Positions 15,928 through 24,202 of a stretch of DNA of 64,000 nt are shown here, piece after piece; the first letter of the stretch is position 1; the number at the start of each line of letters is the position of its first letter. The stretch is from an uncultured Synechococcales cyanobacterium (GTDB taxonomy: Bacteria > Cyanobacteriota > Cyanobacteriia > CAIUCS01): positions 1 to 64,000 of the forward strand of contig CAIUCS010000033.1 of NCBI GenBank assembly GCA_903897715.1. The letters are read 5' to 3'. The notes beneath the pieces were generated by a model, which did not search any database, was not told where the DNA came from, and saw only the letters and a program-made list of their open reading frames with translations. The translations under genes and the position numbers were made by a program.

Positions 15928-16947
15928 CTAACGATGAAGCTGACGAATGAAGGATTGGGTGATTAAAGTGGGCTGATCCGCCTGCATAATTGCTCTGACC
16001 ACAGCAACCCGCTGGGCACCGTGATCCAGCACTTCTCCCACATTATTCGTATCAATCCCACCAATGGCAAACCAAGGCAAGGTGGAATGCTCCCGAGCAT
16101 ACCGGATATACTCAAAGCCAGTTGGCACTTTTCCAGCTTTGGTGGGAGTAGCAAAAACGGGACCTACGCCAATGTAATCGGCTCCCATTGCTATTGCTCG
16201 TTCCATCTCTTCAGGATTGGTAGTAGAACAACCAATAATTCGATGGGAACCAAGTATGTTGCGAGCAACTTCAATGGGTAAGTCTTGTTGTCCCAAATGT
16301 ACCCCATCTCCATCTACCGCTAATACCATGTCTACCCGGTCATTCAAAATGAATAGGGCATCATAACGTTGGCACAATTCTTTCAATTGCCTGGCATTCT
16401 TGAGACGTGTAAGGTCATCAGCGTCCTTATCCCGATATTGGACTAAACGAACCCCTCCTTTTAAGGCTGACTCCACCACAAACAGTAACTCTGGAACAGG
16501 GGTAGTAATTAAATACAATGATGACTGTAGTAACTGTTGGCGATTATAGGCAAATAGTTTGGTCTCTAAAATATAGACCTGATAACGCATAGCCTTGGCA
16601 TCCATGCCCAATTCAGAGGAATACAATTTGCCATATTCCTCCACAACCCTTAGGGCTTCCTGAACCCGACATACATTTGCTAGTAAAACCTGACCTATCC
16701 CTTCCCGTCTTTGTTCCTGAAGGTGGGTTAGACCTGTACCCGGATCCTGTTGAGTATCCCGCGCTGCCCGCATCTCAGGCGTGTGCCAGGTTGCAATTTT
16801 CTGCCTGAGTTCCTTACATAGCCCAGTTAATTCCGGGTGGCGTAACTCAAACCTGCACCATTCTTCTATAACTCGTAATCCCTCTCGCGCCCTGTCTAAA
16901 TTGGCATCTAGGATTCGGTAAAGGGAGGGTTGGGATAGATATGGCAT
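15928..16947 (-). CDS. thiE: thiamine-phosphate synthase with N-terminal ThiD2-like domain
   Basis: Joins the thiazole and pyrimidine moieties to thiamine phosphate. The C-terminal TIM barrel is clear from LYLITTPVPELL onward: VQYRDKDADDL, FILNDRVDMVLAVDGDGVHL, GQQDLPIEVAR, GVGPVFATPTKAG and WFAIGGID. The N-terminal 150 residues (ILDANLDRAREGLRVIEEWC and on) form the helical domain typical of cyanobacterial ThiE. A TTG at 17004 allows 19 more residues, but ATG 16947 gives the family's usual N terminus and length of about 339. The upstream region holds inverted repeats but no convincing TPP riboswitch in this orientation. Confidence 0.93.
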   Translation of the reverse strand: MPYLSQPSLYRILDANLDRAREGLRVIEEWCRFELRHPELTGLCKELRQKIATWHTPEMRAARDTQQDPGTGLTHLQEQRREGIGQVLLANVCRVQEALRVVEEYGKLYSSELGMDAKAMRYQVYILETKLFAYNRQQLLQSSLYLITTPVPELLFVVESALKGGVRLVQYRDKDADDLTRLKNARQLKELCQRYDALFILNDRVDMVLAVDGDGVHLGQQDLPIEVARNILGSHRIIGCSTTNPEEMERAIAMGADYIGVGPVFATPTKAGKVPTGFEYIRYAREHSTLPWFAIGGIDTNNVGEVLDHGAQRVAVVRAIMQADQPTLITQSFIRQLHR

Positions 16948-17088
16948 GGGAAATGTATCTAAATCGTTGAAGGAAAAGGGGAGAACTACTGGGGCGGCAA
17001 CCAATGGTATTGACCAACTAAATCGTCGTCATCCTCTTCCATGGACAGGATAAATGGTATGACCTATGGATGGAACGTCAGTGGGTAC

Positions 17089-17211
17089 CCACGGTCACCA
17101 GTGAACCTGATAAGTAACCGTGGAAATCCCTGCCCCTGTAACTATGAGCATTAGTCTACCATTGTTTCAATGGGATAAATGAGTAAGACCGAAACCCTCC
17201 TAGTTTCGGTC
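17089..17211 (-). other. structured region between thiE and psaM
   Basis: Two inverted repeats occur here. CCACGGTCAC (17089-17098) pairs with GTAACCGTGG (17114-17123) with one mismatch. GACCGAAAC (17187-17195) pairs perfectly with GTTTCGGTC (17203-17211), with loop CCTCCTA. The region could be the thiE leader on the minus strand or the psaM upstream region on the plus strand. A short minus-strand frame at about 17045-16989 (MEEDDDDLVGQYHWLPPQ) overlaps the thiE upstream region; I cannot say that it is translated. Confidence 0.35.
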
Positions 17212-17297
17212 AATAATTTATGTAAAAAAATAAACCTATCTGCGTCAATATATTCCAAATTATTGAAAGATTTGTTTTTAATCTGGAGTTGAAACCC

Positions 17298-17387
17298 ATG
17301 ACTGATACCCAAGTTTATATTGCCCTAGTAGTTGCCATTATCCCTGCCATACTTGCATTTCGTCTTTCTACGGAGCTTTATAAATAA
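17298..17387 (+). CDS. psaM: photosystem I reaction centre subunit XII
   Basis: A 29-residue single-helix membrane protein: MTDTQVYIALVVAIIPAILA followed by FRLSTELYK. This is the PsaM pattern (DTQVYIALVVAxIPxxLAxRLxxELYK), with the full expected length of about 30 residues. PsaM sits in the thylakoid membrane at the photosystem I monomer-monomer interface and helps hold PsaB and antenna chlorophyll in the trimer. GGAG at 17285-17288 is a well-placed ribosome binding site. The gene is monocistronic. It is followed by a perfect 18-base inverted repeat that could end its transcript. Confidence 0.95.
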   Translation: MTDTQVYIALVVAIIPAILAFRLSTELYK

Positions 17388-17450
17388 ATTAAATCTACTA
17401 CCTTGTTAGGAGTCCTGGTTGGTTAGTCGATGATGCTCCATGGAAACTGA

Positions 17451-17493
17451 CAATTTCGCCAGCCAAATATTAAGCATTTGGCTGGCGAAATTG
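17451..17493. terminator. perfect 18-base inverted repeat between convergent psaM and creatininase-like gene
   Basis: CAATTTCGCCAGCCAAAT (17451-17468) is exactly complementary to ATTTGGCTGGCGAAATTG (17476-17493), with loop ATTAAGC. The right arm encodes the last residues of the minus-strand creatininase-family protein, and its stop codon lies in the loop. No U-run follows on either strand, so it would be a non-canonical bidirectional terminator or an RNA-stability hairpin. Confidence 0.6.
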
Positions 17494-18270
17494 GTGTACG
17501 TCATGGATAACCTGCATCCAACCCCTTCCCAGTGATTCCAGAATACGGTCTCCTTTGTCCCTAGTGGCTGTCGTTGGATCACCAAGGGTGCCACTACGAC
17601 TTAAATCTCGCGTTGCCCAAGCAAAGGGTAATTGCCCCTCCATGGACAGGCAACTGTTGGTGGGTAAATCTTGGGGGTATTCAGCAATAGCTTTTTCCAT
17701 GGAAACGTGATCGGGTAAAATTGAAAGCATGAGACTGGTTTCACCATCTCCAGCATGAATACCGAGTTCTTGTTCCTTTTCGGTCAACAGTTCATGGGAT
17801 AGATTGGGAACCCGCCAAACAAATAGGGGAAAGATTAAAAAATCAGAATGGGCAATATGTAAATCCCTGGCGACAAGTTCCATGATCTGGGGTTGCCCAC
17901 CATGGGCATTCATTAATATCCATTTACGAAATCCAGACCGGTAAAGACTCTCTCCAATTTCCATTAATAACATCATTAAAGTGTGGCTGCTAAGGCTGAT
18001 GGTTCCGGGAAAGTGTAGATGTTCGTTGGACTTGCCATAGTACAACGTGGGTAGGGCGTAAGCGGGAATTTCCGCTGGTAATTGGTTAAGTGCATAAGCA
18101 AGTACGGCGGTGGCGATCGCCCCATCCACAATTAATGGTAAATGGGGTCCGTGCTGCTCAATTGCTCCAATGGGCTGAATAATCACCACATCCCCTTGAT
18201 TTTTCATTGCAGCAACATCAGTCCACTTTAAGTAGGGAAAGAATCGGTGGGGGGGAATGCTGATGGACAT
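17470..18270 (-). CDS. creatininase-family (creatinine amidohydrolase-like) protein
   Basis: Cyclic-amide or formamide hydrolase fold with a two-metal site. Conserved elements are IQPIGAIEQHGPHLPLIVD near residue 32, YYGKSNEHLHFPGTISL, the MNAHGGQPQI metal segment near 120, and the IHAGDGETSLM acidic/histidine motif near 172. Length 266 is normal. Members range from creatininase to F420 and mycofactocin or riboflavin-related enzymes, so the substrate is open. The last codons lie inside a perfect inverted repeat that may end transcription. Separated by 39 bases from the secreted protein gene upstream, so they may share a transcript. Confidence 0.87.
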   Translation of the reverse strand: MSISIPPHRFFPYLKWTDVAAMKNQGDVVIIQPIGAIEQHGPHLPLIVDGAIATAVLAYALNQLPAEIPAYALPTLYYGKSNEHLHFPGTISLSSHTLMMLLMEIGESLYRSGFRKWILMNAHGGQPQIMELVARDLHIAHSDFLIFPLFVWRVPNLSHELLTEKEQELGIHAGDGETSLMLSILPDHVSMEKAIAEYPQDLPTNSCLSMEGQLPFAWATRDLSRSGTLGDPTTATRDKGDRILESLGRGWMQVIHDVHQFRQPNA

Positions 18271-18309
18271 TAACCTAGAGGGAACCGTATCATCAATCTA
18301 TTAATATAT

Positions 18310-18726
18310 TCACCAAAGAGCCTGAACCGTCGTAGAAGCAGTAGTTGGGGACGGAACGGGGGAAGGGGGAGTAAAGCGCAAATCATCCAAGGGATCCTTC
18401 ACAGACACCGAGGGAGAGGGGCTGGGTAATGCCTGGGTAACCAGGGTGGGATTGTCATAGACAGCCGACAATGGTAAAGGGACAGAACCAAGGTTAGGGG
18501 TACCAGGAAATAACTTGGATGTTAGAGAAAGAGTGGATTGAGGGGGAGTTAGAATCGTTACACCCATAGACTTGACGGGGTCATTCATCATCAAAGATTG
18601 TGAATTAGCACCAGGAACCAGGGTAGACCCGAGTTGACCGATACCTGATGATGAACCAATTCCTGACAGAACTACAGCAGTTGTTATTCCACCAATAACC
18701 AAAGGCATCCTTACAAATTGAAACAT
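18310..18726 (-). CDS. hypothetical exported Pro/Ser-rich protein
   Basis: A 138-residue protein I do not recognise. It begins with a short basic stretch and a hydrophobic segment (VRMPLVIGGITTAVVLSGIG), likely a signal peptide or membrane anchor. The rest is low complexity: Ser, Pro, Thr and Leu dominate, with short repeats such as PSPSPSVSV and TPPSPVPSPTTAS, and no cysteines. Such proteins are usually periplasmic or wall-associated linkers. It is preceded by 373 non-coding bases, so it probably has its own promoter, and it is followed by the creatininase-like gene. Confidence 0.55.
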   Translation of the reverse strand: MFQFVRMPLVIGGITTAVVLSGIGSSSGIGQLGSTLVPGANSQSLMMNDPVKSMGVTILTPPQSTLSLTSKLFPGTPNLGSVPLPLSAVYDNPTLVTQALPSPSPSVSVKDPLDDLRFTPPSPVPSPTTASTTVQALW

Positions 18727-19099
18727 AGTTAAACCTTTAACGTAATCAGAATATCGTTCTCTAAGCGTTCAATGAAAAGACGAAAGTTGGAGACTGGATC
18801 AAAAACCTGTTAATCACTCTTTTGTTATATATTACATTGACCGAATTAGGATTTAGTATTTTTTCTTTAAAACTTTTAATTCAGGGGCAGCGGGGGTTGT
18901 TGCTCCCCCCCCAGCCGTCATGCAGGATAAATCAGAGAAAATCCCTAAGCCTAGATCTTCCAAATAATAATAATTTTTGTAAAGAATAAGCATTTTGTAG
19001 CATTAGATACAGAATATCTTTGCTATCATTTAATTGTAAAGTCAATCTCATATCTCATTCAATTGTTAAGCTACTTTATTAAACCTTTGGAGAATAACC
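18727..19099. other. divergent intergenic region, AT-rich
   Basis: Separates a minus-strand secreted-protein gene from a plus-strand 66-codon gene, so it should hold two promoters. I see an AT-rich stretch around 18990-19075, GGAG at 19090-19093 serving the downstream gene, and a G/C-rich stem (GGGGCAGCGGGGG against an eight-C run) around 18890-18912. I find no gene in it. Confidence 0.4.
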
Positions 19100-19300
19100 A
19101 TGGATACTCAAGAGCAAGCCCGTAATTTAATGATGCGCCATCATCATTTGGTAAAACAACGGCAACAATCACTGTTAGGACGTTCCGCTGGTGAAGTGGG
19201 TATGGATGGGAATGGAACTGAATATTGGACCCACATTCAAGGCAAGCCAGCTTTAGCCTCTAGTTTGAGCTACGATCGCTCTCATGCAACCATGAGTTAA
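19100..19300 (+). CDS. small conserved-looking protein of unknown function
   Basis: A 66-residue hydrophilic protein beginning MDTQEQARNLMMRHHHLVKQ and ending SYDRSHATMS. It is histidine-rich near the N terminus (RHHH) and has no transmembrane segment or cysteine. It is probably real: the ribosome binding site (GGAGAATAACC before ATG) is good, an AT-rich promoter region precedes it, codon use is ordinary, and an inverted repeat lies downstream at 19422-19457. I cannot place it in a named family. Confidence 0.7.
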   Translation: MDTQEQARNLMMRHHHLVKQRQQSLLGRSAGEVGMDGNGTEYWTHIQGKPALASSLSYDRSHATMS

Positions 19301-19421
19301 CTAGGTGTTACCCATGTTACTGTTCACATTCCCGCCGGTAAAAGGATTGCAGGCTACGCCCGCTGGTTCCTTCCCTGGGGTGGAGTGAACGGTTGCCAAT
19401 CATTGACCTATTTCCCCTATC

Positions 19422-19457
19422 CCCCCAGTCCTTGTATCCTGAAGAGAGGACTAGGGG
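19422..19457. terminator. hairpin between convergent genes
   Basis: CCCCCAGTCCT (19422-19432) pairs with AGGACTAGGGG (19447-19457) with one internal mismatch. It lies between the 66-codon gene and holA, which converge. On the plus strand it is followed at some distance by GGTTTCT, a weak U-tract. Confidence 0.5.
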
Positions 19458-19487
19458 AGGGGTTTCTCCATGCTCCCCATTCCCAAC

Positions 19488-20492
19488 CTATCCCATATTC
19501 TGATTGTGTCCACTTTTAAATAATTGACAAAGTCGGATGACAGTTGTTTGCATGGCGATCGCTTCATCATCCCCCTTTTTAAGCATGGATTCCAGTTCCA
19601 GTAAAATTGGTAAAGACTGTTGCAATTGGTTTAAGCTCAATGTCTTTACTTCTTGTTGGATAAAGTAAAGGCGTTTAGGATTACTAATCTCGGCACTTTG
19701 AACAATTACCCGTTTGTCCTGTTCTCCCATGTCTAATAATAACTTCACCCATAACCAAGTTCGGAACTGACCAGTGAGGGTGGCGGCAATGCGTAAGCAT
19801 GGTTCATTGCGATTTAATAATTCAGCCACTACTTCCAAGGCGTGGGATAGGTTGCCTTCCCGAATAGCCGCCAGTAATTGCAAGCTATTTTGGGTCGTTG
19901 TTCTGACTAGATTAGAAATTGCCTCGATGGGAATGGTTCGATGGGAATCGGCAACATAAAGTTTTAGCTTCTGTAATTCGTTATAAAGTTGACGGGTATC
20001 AGTACCAGTGGCTTGAGCCAACAGTTCAGCTCCTTTTGGTGTGAGTTTAACCCCCATGCCTTCAGCAACTGTTCTTACCCGTTGCACCAATTCTTCCGTT
20101 TTCCACGGAGAGATGGAGGAAAATTCTTGGATATGTGCATATTGTAGAAGTAATTTAGTGGACTTCAGTCGCCCATCTAATTTTGTCAGACTGGTGATTA
20201 ATAGGACTGAAGTGTTGGGAATGGAGGGAATAGTCCGTTGTAACTCAATCAGCCAGTCCTCTGGACACCGTTGGGCTAAAGGACTGTTCCTGAGCCATAT
20301 AAACCGTTGACCAATTCCAAACGGAGGAGTCATGGCTAAATTTAACCCCTCAATTAAACCATTAGGGTGGTCGGGGGAGATTTTCTGAAAATTAAAGCTG
20401 AACCATGCTGGGTCAAGGGTGCGATCGCGTAATGCTACCACTGCCTGCTCAATGGCGAATTCATCATCTCCCCAATAAATATAAACCGCCAT
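19488..20492 (-). CDS. holA: DNA polymerase III delta subunit
   Basis: Clamp-loader subunit that opens the beta sliding clamp. The 334-residue protein starts MAVYIYWGDDEFAIEQAV, the usual HolA beginning (xYxxxGxDExxxxxA). AAA+ domains I/II follow with NTSVLLITSLTKLDGRLK (sensor region) and WKTEELVQRVRTVAEGMGVK. The C-terminal collar helices contain LQLLAAIREGNLSHALEVVA and LTGQFRTWLWVKLL. The length is standard. Convergent with the small gene at 19100; the 109 bases upstream toward thf1 may contain its promoter. Confidence 0.93.
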   Translation of the reverse strand: MAVYIYWGDDEFAIEQAVVALRDRTLDPAWFSFNFQKISPDHPNGLIEGLNLAMTPPFGIGQRFIWLRNSPLAQRCPEDWLIELQRTIPSIPNTSVLLITSLTKLDGRLKSTKLLLQYAHIQEFSSISPWKTEELVQRVRTVAEGMGVKLTPKGAELLAQATGTDTRQLYNELQKLKLYVADSHRTIPIEAISNLVRTTTQNSLQLLAAIREGNLSHALEVVAELLNRNEPCLRIAATLTGQFRTWLWVKLLLDMGEQDKRVIVQSAEISNPKRLYFIQQEVKTLSLNQLQQSLPILLELESMLKKGDDEAIAMQTTVIRLCQLFKSGHNQNMG

Positions 20493-20601
20493 GGTAAAGA
20501 CTCTTCATTGTTACAAAAAATCAATGATCATTAATACAATAATCTCTGCCCCCACTCATTTCATAATTTTCAGTCTTTACGAACCGATTCCCGTTAATGG
20601 T

Positions 20602-21330
20602 TTAGGTTTCGGTGTCATGAACCGGGGTATTTTCAGCCTGATCTGACCCTGCCTTTTCTTGGAGTCTCTGGGAACGCTTTTTCCGTTCAGACTGAACAGC
20701 CTCTTCAATTGCCAAACGGGCTTGGCTCATTTTTTCCAGGTTAGCGCGGTATAACTCTAAATCCTTTTGTAACTTATCGTCATTAAAACGTAGGGCTGAA
20801 GCAACTTTGCTGAGTACTTCAGCTCGTTTAGTATCATCCTTCACCAAATCAGCATCAGTTAATTCCAACAAGGTAAATAAGCCAATTCCAAATAGGCGAC
20901 TATACTTAAATTTAGTTCGGAGGGTGATTTGTTCAATAACTTTCCTCAGAACTGTGATATCTTGCCCTTCTGGTGGTTCTGTACCAGTCAAGGTAGAAGT
21001 AAGTGCTTCCAGCGATGTATGGCTACAGAGAGTTTGTAATGTTTCTGCATCTTGAAGAAAACGAACTGGATCGTCATTTAAGGCAGTACATAAACTATTA
21101 AAAATGGACGTGGATTCACGGTCAGGTTGATAACCCAACATAAATCGATTGAACGTAGTTACCACTCCTAAGGCAAAGATTGGATCGTAGTAGAAATCAA
21201 CATTCACTGAAAGTAAATGGATTTCCACCATTAATTCATCCACTACCCGGCGATAGATGGAGTTGATCGGGCGGGTATAGAGGGTGTAAAAGGCACGTTT
21301 AGTATCCGATACGGTGCGAGGGCTAGTCAC
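20602..21330 (-). CDS. thf1: Thf1/Psb29, photosystem II biogenesis and thylakoid formation protein
   Basis: Soluble, mostly helical protein that binds FtsH proteases and is needed for normal thylakoid and photosystem II biogenesis. The 242 residues show the family core: TVSDTKRAFYTLYTRPINSI, RVVDELMVEIHLLSVN, YDPIFALGVVTTFNRFM and FKYSRLFGIGLFTLLEL. A C-terminal coiled coil (LEKMSQARLAIEEAVQSERK) follows, with a short acidic tail. The start is GTG at 21330, which gives the conserved N terminus. Monocistronic as far as can be seen; 284 non-coding bases lie upstream. Confidence 0.95.
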   Translation of the reverse strand: MTSPRTVSDTKRAFYTLYTRPINSIYRRVVDELMVEIHLLSVNVDFYYDPIFALGVVTTFNRFMLGYQPDRESTSIFNSLCTALNDDPVRFLQDAETLQTLCSHTSLEALTSTLTGTEPPEGQDITVLRKVIEQITLRTKFKYSRLFGIGLFTLLELTDADLVKDDTKRAEVLSKVASALRFNDDKLQKDLELYRANLEKMSQARLAIEEAVQSERKKRSQRLQEKAGSDQAENTPVHDTET

Positions 21331-21614
21331 AGTTCACAAAAAATAAAATATGTATTTATTTTCGCATTGTATTTACGAATTTGAGTAACAGGAATTGACT
21401 CATAACGGATTTCAGTGTATTTACTTTTCTTGTTAACATATCCGGCGTGAATGAGGGGGATACTTAGTTCAGACAGCGGACGCAGGCATACCCTGTTAAA
21501 CATCGCCTAACTTTAGGGGTTGATGCCCCAACCGCACCAACATTCTTACCAGTATTTTATCTCTGCCGGTAATCTCTTTGTCATTTTCAGCAAGGTATCC
21601 TTTCCCATACTCCC

Positions 21615-22973
21615 TCAAAGAGAGTGGGTAACCATCCGAAATCCGGCATGTTGATAAAAATTGGGACGGAACCAATTCCGATAACTGGGCATCGCTTGAG
21701 CTCCACAGGTTATCCAGGAACCGCCAATCATCATTTGATGTTGGGTGTCAAAATAGGAAGCCGAGTAATCTGGGTATAGAAAATGAGGTTCATACCCAGG
21801 TAGGGGAGTCAGGTGGTCACTTAACCATTCCCAGACATTACCATTTAAATCGTAGATACCAATGTCATTTCGAGACGTTTCCAGTGACCCCACCCCATGG
21901 GGAGAGCCAAATTGACCATCAAGGTTATAACCGCTTATGGATTGGGGATGGTGGGTCAAATCAGAGGCTATCCGTTGCCACTCTCCCTCCTTCATCAGGC
22001 GGGTATGTTTCCCAGAATGGTGACCATACCAACGGCAATAGGCGATCGCTTCATAGTAATTGATTTCAACGGGATAGTTCAGGGGCATTGCCAATTCATC
22101 AAATAATGCTCGATACCGATAGGTGCCAGGGGTTTGGGAATCTGCAGTCCAGAATTGGGGATGGACGCTGTGATGTTCAGTCTTCCATTGCCAAGCATCA
22201 GCCGACCAGTAGGATGGTATTTCGTAACCCCCTGCTTTAACAAACTCCAGAAATTCAGCATTAGTAATCAGATATTTGCTAACTTGGAATGGTTCCACCT
22301 GAAGCGGTCGATAGCCATAATCAATATCCCAGCCATAGGTGCTGTCATTCCAGGATTTACCCAAATGGACAACTCCTCCTTCAACGGAAATCCATTCATT
22401 GGAACGCGGACAATCATGATCAGGTAAATACTCCCAACCATCAGGACATTTGAGCATTGTTATGGGCAGTTGCCGGATGAGTACGGAGGAAGTTTCAATG
22501 TGGATATACTGATGTTCCATTGCCATCATTAATGCCCAAAGGGGATGAGCAGGGGTAATGGGGGAACTGAAATCACTCCTGTGAATCAAAGCGGTAATGG
22601 AATCATAGACAGCCTGACGATAATGCCAAACCGAGGGTAGGTCAGTGGAACGCAACCGGGAAAATTGACCAGCAATTTCATCAGGCTTTTGGGGATCAAC
22701 TCCAACGGCAAACATATCTTCATAGTGGGAATCTAACCCTGTTTGGATTAAGCCAACCCCCATCAGTTTATTGATATAAAAAACAGCGGTATGCCCCAGG
22801 TAGAAAATTAGTACGTTGCGTAGGGGATCAGGGTTGGTGTAAAAGGGTTCATCCCCCACCAGACTATTCCATAGCCTGTCTTCTAGCATCCAAGCTCGTT
22901 GGTAATAGGTCAAAATTGCCTGAGGATCGCAGGAATCTAGACGGGGTGGGGGGAGGGAAATAGCTTGGTTCAT
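21615..22973 (-). CDS. egtB: iron-dependent sulfoxide synthase (EgtB/OvoA type)
   Basis: Non-haem iron enzyme that inserts a C-S bond between a histidine derivative and cysteine. The N-terminal DinB-like domain has the three iron-binding histidines: H61 in YLGHTAVFYINKL and H154/H158 in MEHQYIHIE (HX3HXE). The C-terminal formylglycine-synthase-like domain runs from WISVEGGVVHLG to FYQHAGFRM. The N-terminal half (DEPFYTNPDPLRNVLIFYLG, SSVLIRQLP) resembles OvoA more than mycobacterial EgtB. However, OvoA's fused methyltransferase is absent and an egtD gene lies just upstream, so hercynine is the likely substrate. Probable operon with egtD and a PLP lyase. Confidence 0.88.
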   Translation of the reverse strand: MNQAISLPPPRLDSCDPQAILTYYQRAWMLEDRLWNSLVGDEPFYTNPDPLRNVLIFYLGHTAVFYINKLMGVGLIQTGLDSHYEDMFAVGVDPQKPDEIAGQFSRLRSTDLPSVWHYRQAVYDSITALIHRSDFSSPITPAHPLWALMMAMEHQYIHIETSSVLIRQLPITMLKCPDGWEYLPDHDCPRSNEWISVEGGVVHLGKSWNDSTYGWDIDYGYRPLQVEPFQVSKYLITNAEFLEFVKAGGYEIPSYWSADAWQWKTEHHSVHPQFWTADSQTPGTYRYRALFDELAMPLNYPVEINYYEAIAYCRWYGHHSGKHTRLMKEGEWQRIASDLTHHPQSISGYNLDGQFGSPHGVGSLETSRNDIGIYDLNGNVWEWLSDHLTPLPGYEPHFLYPDYSASYFDTQHQMMIGGSWITCGAQAMPSYRNWFRPNFYQHAGFRMVTHSL

Positions 22974-23040
22974 GATTTGCCATTACAAATCTGGATAGTT
23001 TAGAACTCCAAAAAAAGTGAAGTTGGTTAAAGCTTATTGA

Positions 23041-24066
23041 TTATCGACGGCACAGAATAACTCCAAACCATTGTTTCGGGTCAGTCCAAATTTGCAAGGG
23101 TGACAGTCCGTGTGTTTGCAAATACTGCTGCATTTGCTGTAAATTAAATTTTCGGGAAATTTCGGTGCGAATACCCTCTCCCTGAGCCAGTGTGATGTTC
23201 AGATTTATTGTTTTTAACTCTACTGACTGGGCTTGGTGACAGTGTAAATACATTTCAATCTGACAATCTACGGGGTTGTAGATGGCTTGATGGTGAAAGA
23301 ATTCTAGGTTAAAATTACCCCCATAGCGATAATTAAGATGACGGAGCATATTCAGGTTAAAGTCGGCTGTAACCCCTTGGCTGTCGTTATAAGCCGCCTC
23401 CAGAATAGCCCTATCCTTTTGCAGGTCAATCCCCAATAAAACATAATCCCCGGCATCTAGGGCAGTGGTGACCTGGGTGAAGAATTGGTCGCACTGGAGA
23501 GGAGTCAAGTTACCCAGGGTGCTGCCCAGAAAGAGTAACATCCGAGGAGAAATGGTTGCCCTTGGTAATGAGATTAGGGCTTGTTCATAGGTTCCAACGA
23601 CAGCCTTCACCTTCAAGGTGGGATAGTCAATCAACAGTTGAGTCGCACTTTCCCTAAGCATCCCTGCACTCACATCAATGGGCTGGTAGGACAAGGGATA
23701 ACCGTAGGATTGATACGCATTGAGCAGTAAACGGGTTTTGGTAGAACTACCACTACCCAATTCTATGAGTTCACAGGAACCGGTTAATTGGGCGATCTCT
23801 GGGGCATAGTGGTGTAAAATCCAAGCTTCAGTCCGGGTTGGATAGTACTCCGGCAATTCACAGATTTGTTCAAATAGTTGGGAACCACGATCATCGTAAA
23901 AGTATTTTGGCGGTAAAACCTTGGGGTATTGCTCTAACCCCTCAACCACATCATGTCCTTCGGGCACTGCTTGGGGAAAGCAGGAAGACTGAAGATATAG
24001 GGTTTGTATGCGGTTGTCGGTGATTTCAAATGGCTCCCCCAAAGATACAGTGGGAGTGGATCGCAT
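23041..24066 (-). CDS. egtD: histidine N-alpha-trimethyltransferase (EgtD)
   Basis: SAM-dependent enzyme that methylates histidine three times to hercynine, the first committed step to ergothioneine. The 341-residue protein has the EgtD signature YFYDDRGSQLFEQICELPEY and YPTRTEAWIL near residue 60, SAM motif IELGSGSSTKTRLLL near 103, and FLGSTLGNLTP near 178. The C-terminal substrate domain contains NMLRHLNYRYGGNFN, and RTEISRKF supplies residues that in EgtD contact the substrate carboxylate. Sixty-seven bases separate it from the sulfoxide synthase downstream, supporting co-transcription. Confidence 0.93.
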   Translation of the reverse strand: MRSTPTVSLGEPFEITDNRIQTLYLQSSCFPQAVPEGHDVVEGLEQYPKVLPPKYFYDDRGSQLFEQICELPEYYPTRTEAWILHHYAPEIAQLTGSCELIELGSGSSTKTRLLLNAYQSYGYPLSYQPIDVSAGMLRESATQLLIDYPTLKVKAVVGTYEQALISLPRATISPRMLLFLGSTLGNLTPLQCDQFFTQVTTALDAGDYVLLGIDLQKDRAILEAAYNDSQGVTADFNLNMLRHLNYRYGGNFNLEFFHHQAIYNPVDCQIEMYLHCHQAQSVELKTINLNITLAQGEGIRTEISRKFNLQQMQQYLQTHGLSPLQIWTDPKQWFGVILCRR

Positions 24067-24173
24067 GGATTCGTTGAACTGATATACGACTAAGTTGACA
24101 ATTAACTATAACTACCATATCAGGAAAAGTGTTTCACAAGATACAAGAAATTTTATCGAGCATCTACTCCATA

Positions 24174-24202
24174 GGGTGCATCCCAATTAATTGGGATACT
24201 CT
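24174..24202 (-). mobile_element. minimal family B inverted-repeat relic
   Basis: Only the two terminal parts of family B remain, back to back: GGGTGCATCCCAATT and AATTGGGATACTCT, giving a 29-base near-palindrome. Flanks CTCCATA (left) and ATCCATA (right) look like a decayed target duplication. It ends at the stop codon of the methionine gamma-lyase-family gene and lies between that gene and egtD. Confidence 0.55.

Noticed and set aside
17090-17140. TPP-riboswitch-like string GAACCTGATAAG upstream of thiE
   Set aside because: It lies on the plus strand whereas thiE is on the minus strand, the CTGAGA half-site is missing, and the flanking helices do not fit the consensus.
21440-21560. GC-richer block with ACCCTGTTAAACATCGCCTAAC and a GGGGTTGATGCCCC stem upstream of thf1
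   Set aside because: I suspected a small RNA or an IS fragment, but neither strand gives a motif I can name, and the stem is short.
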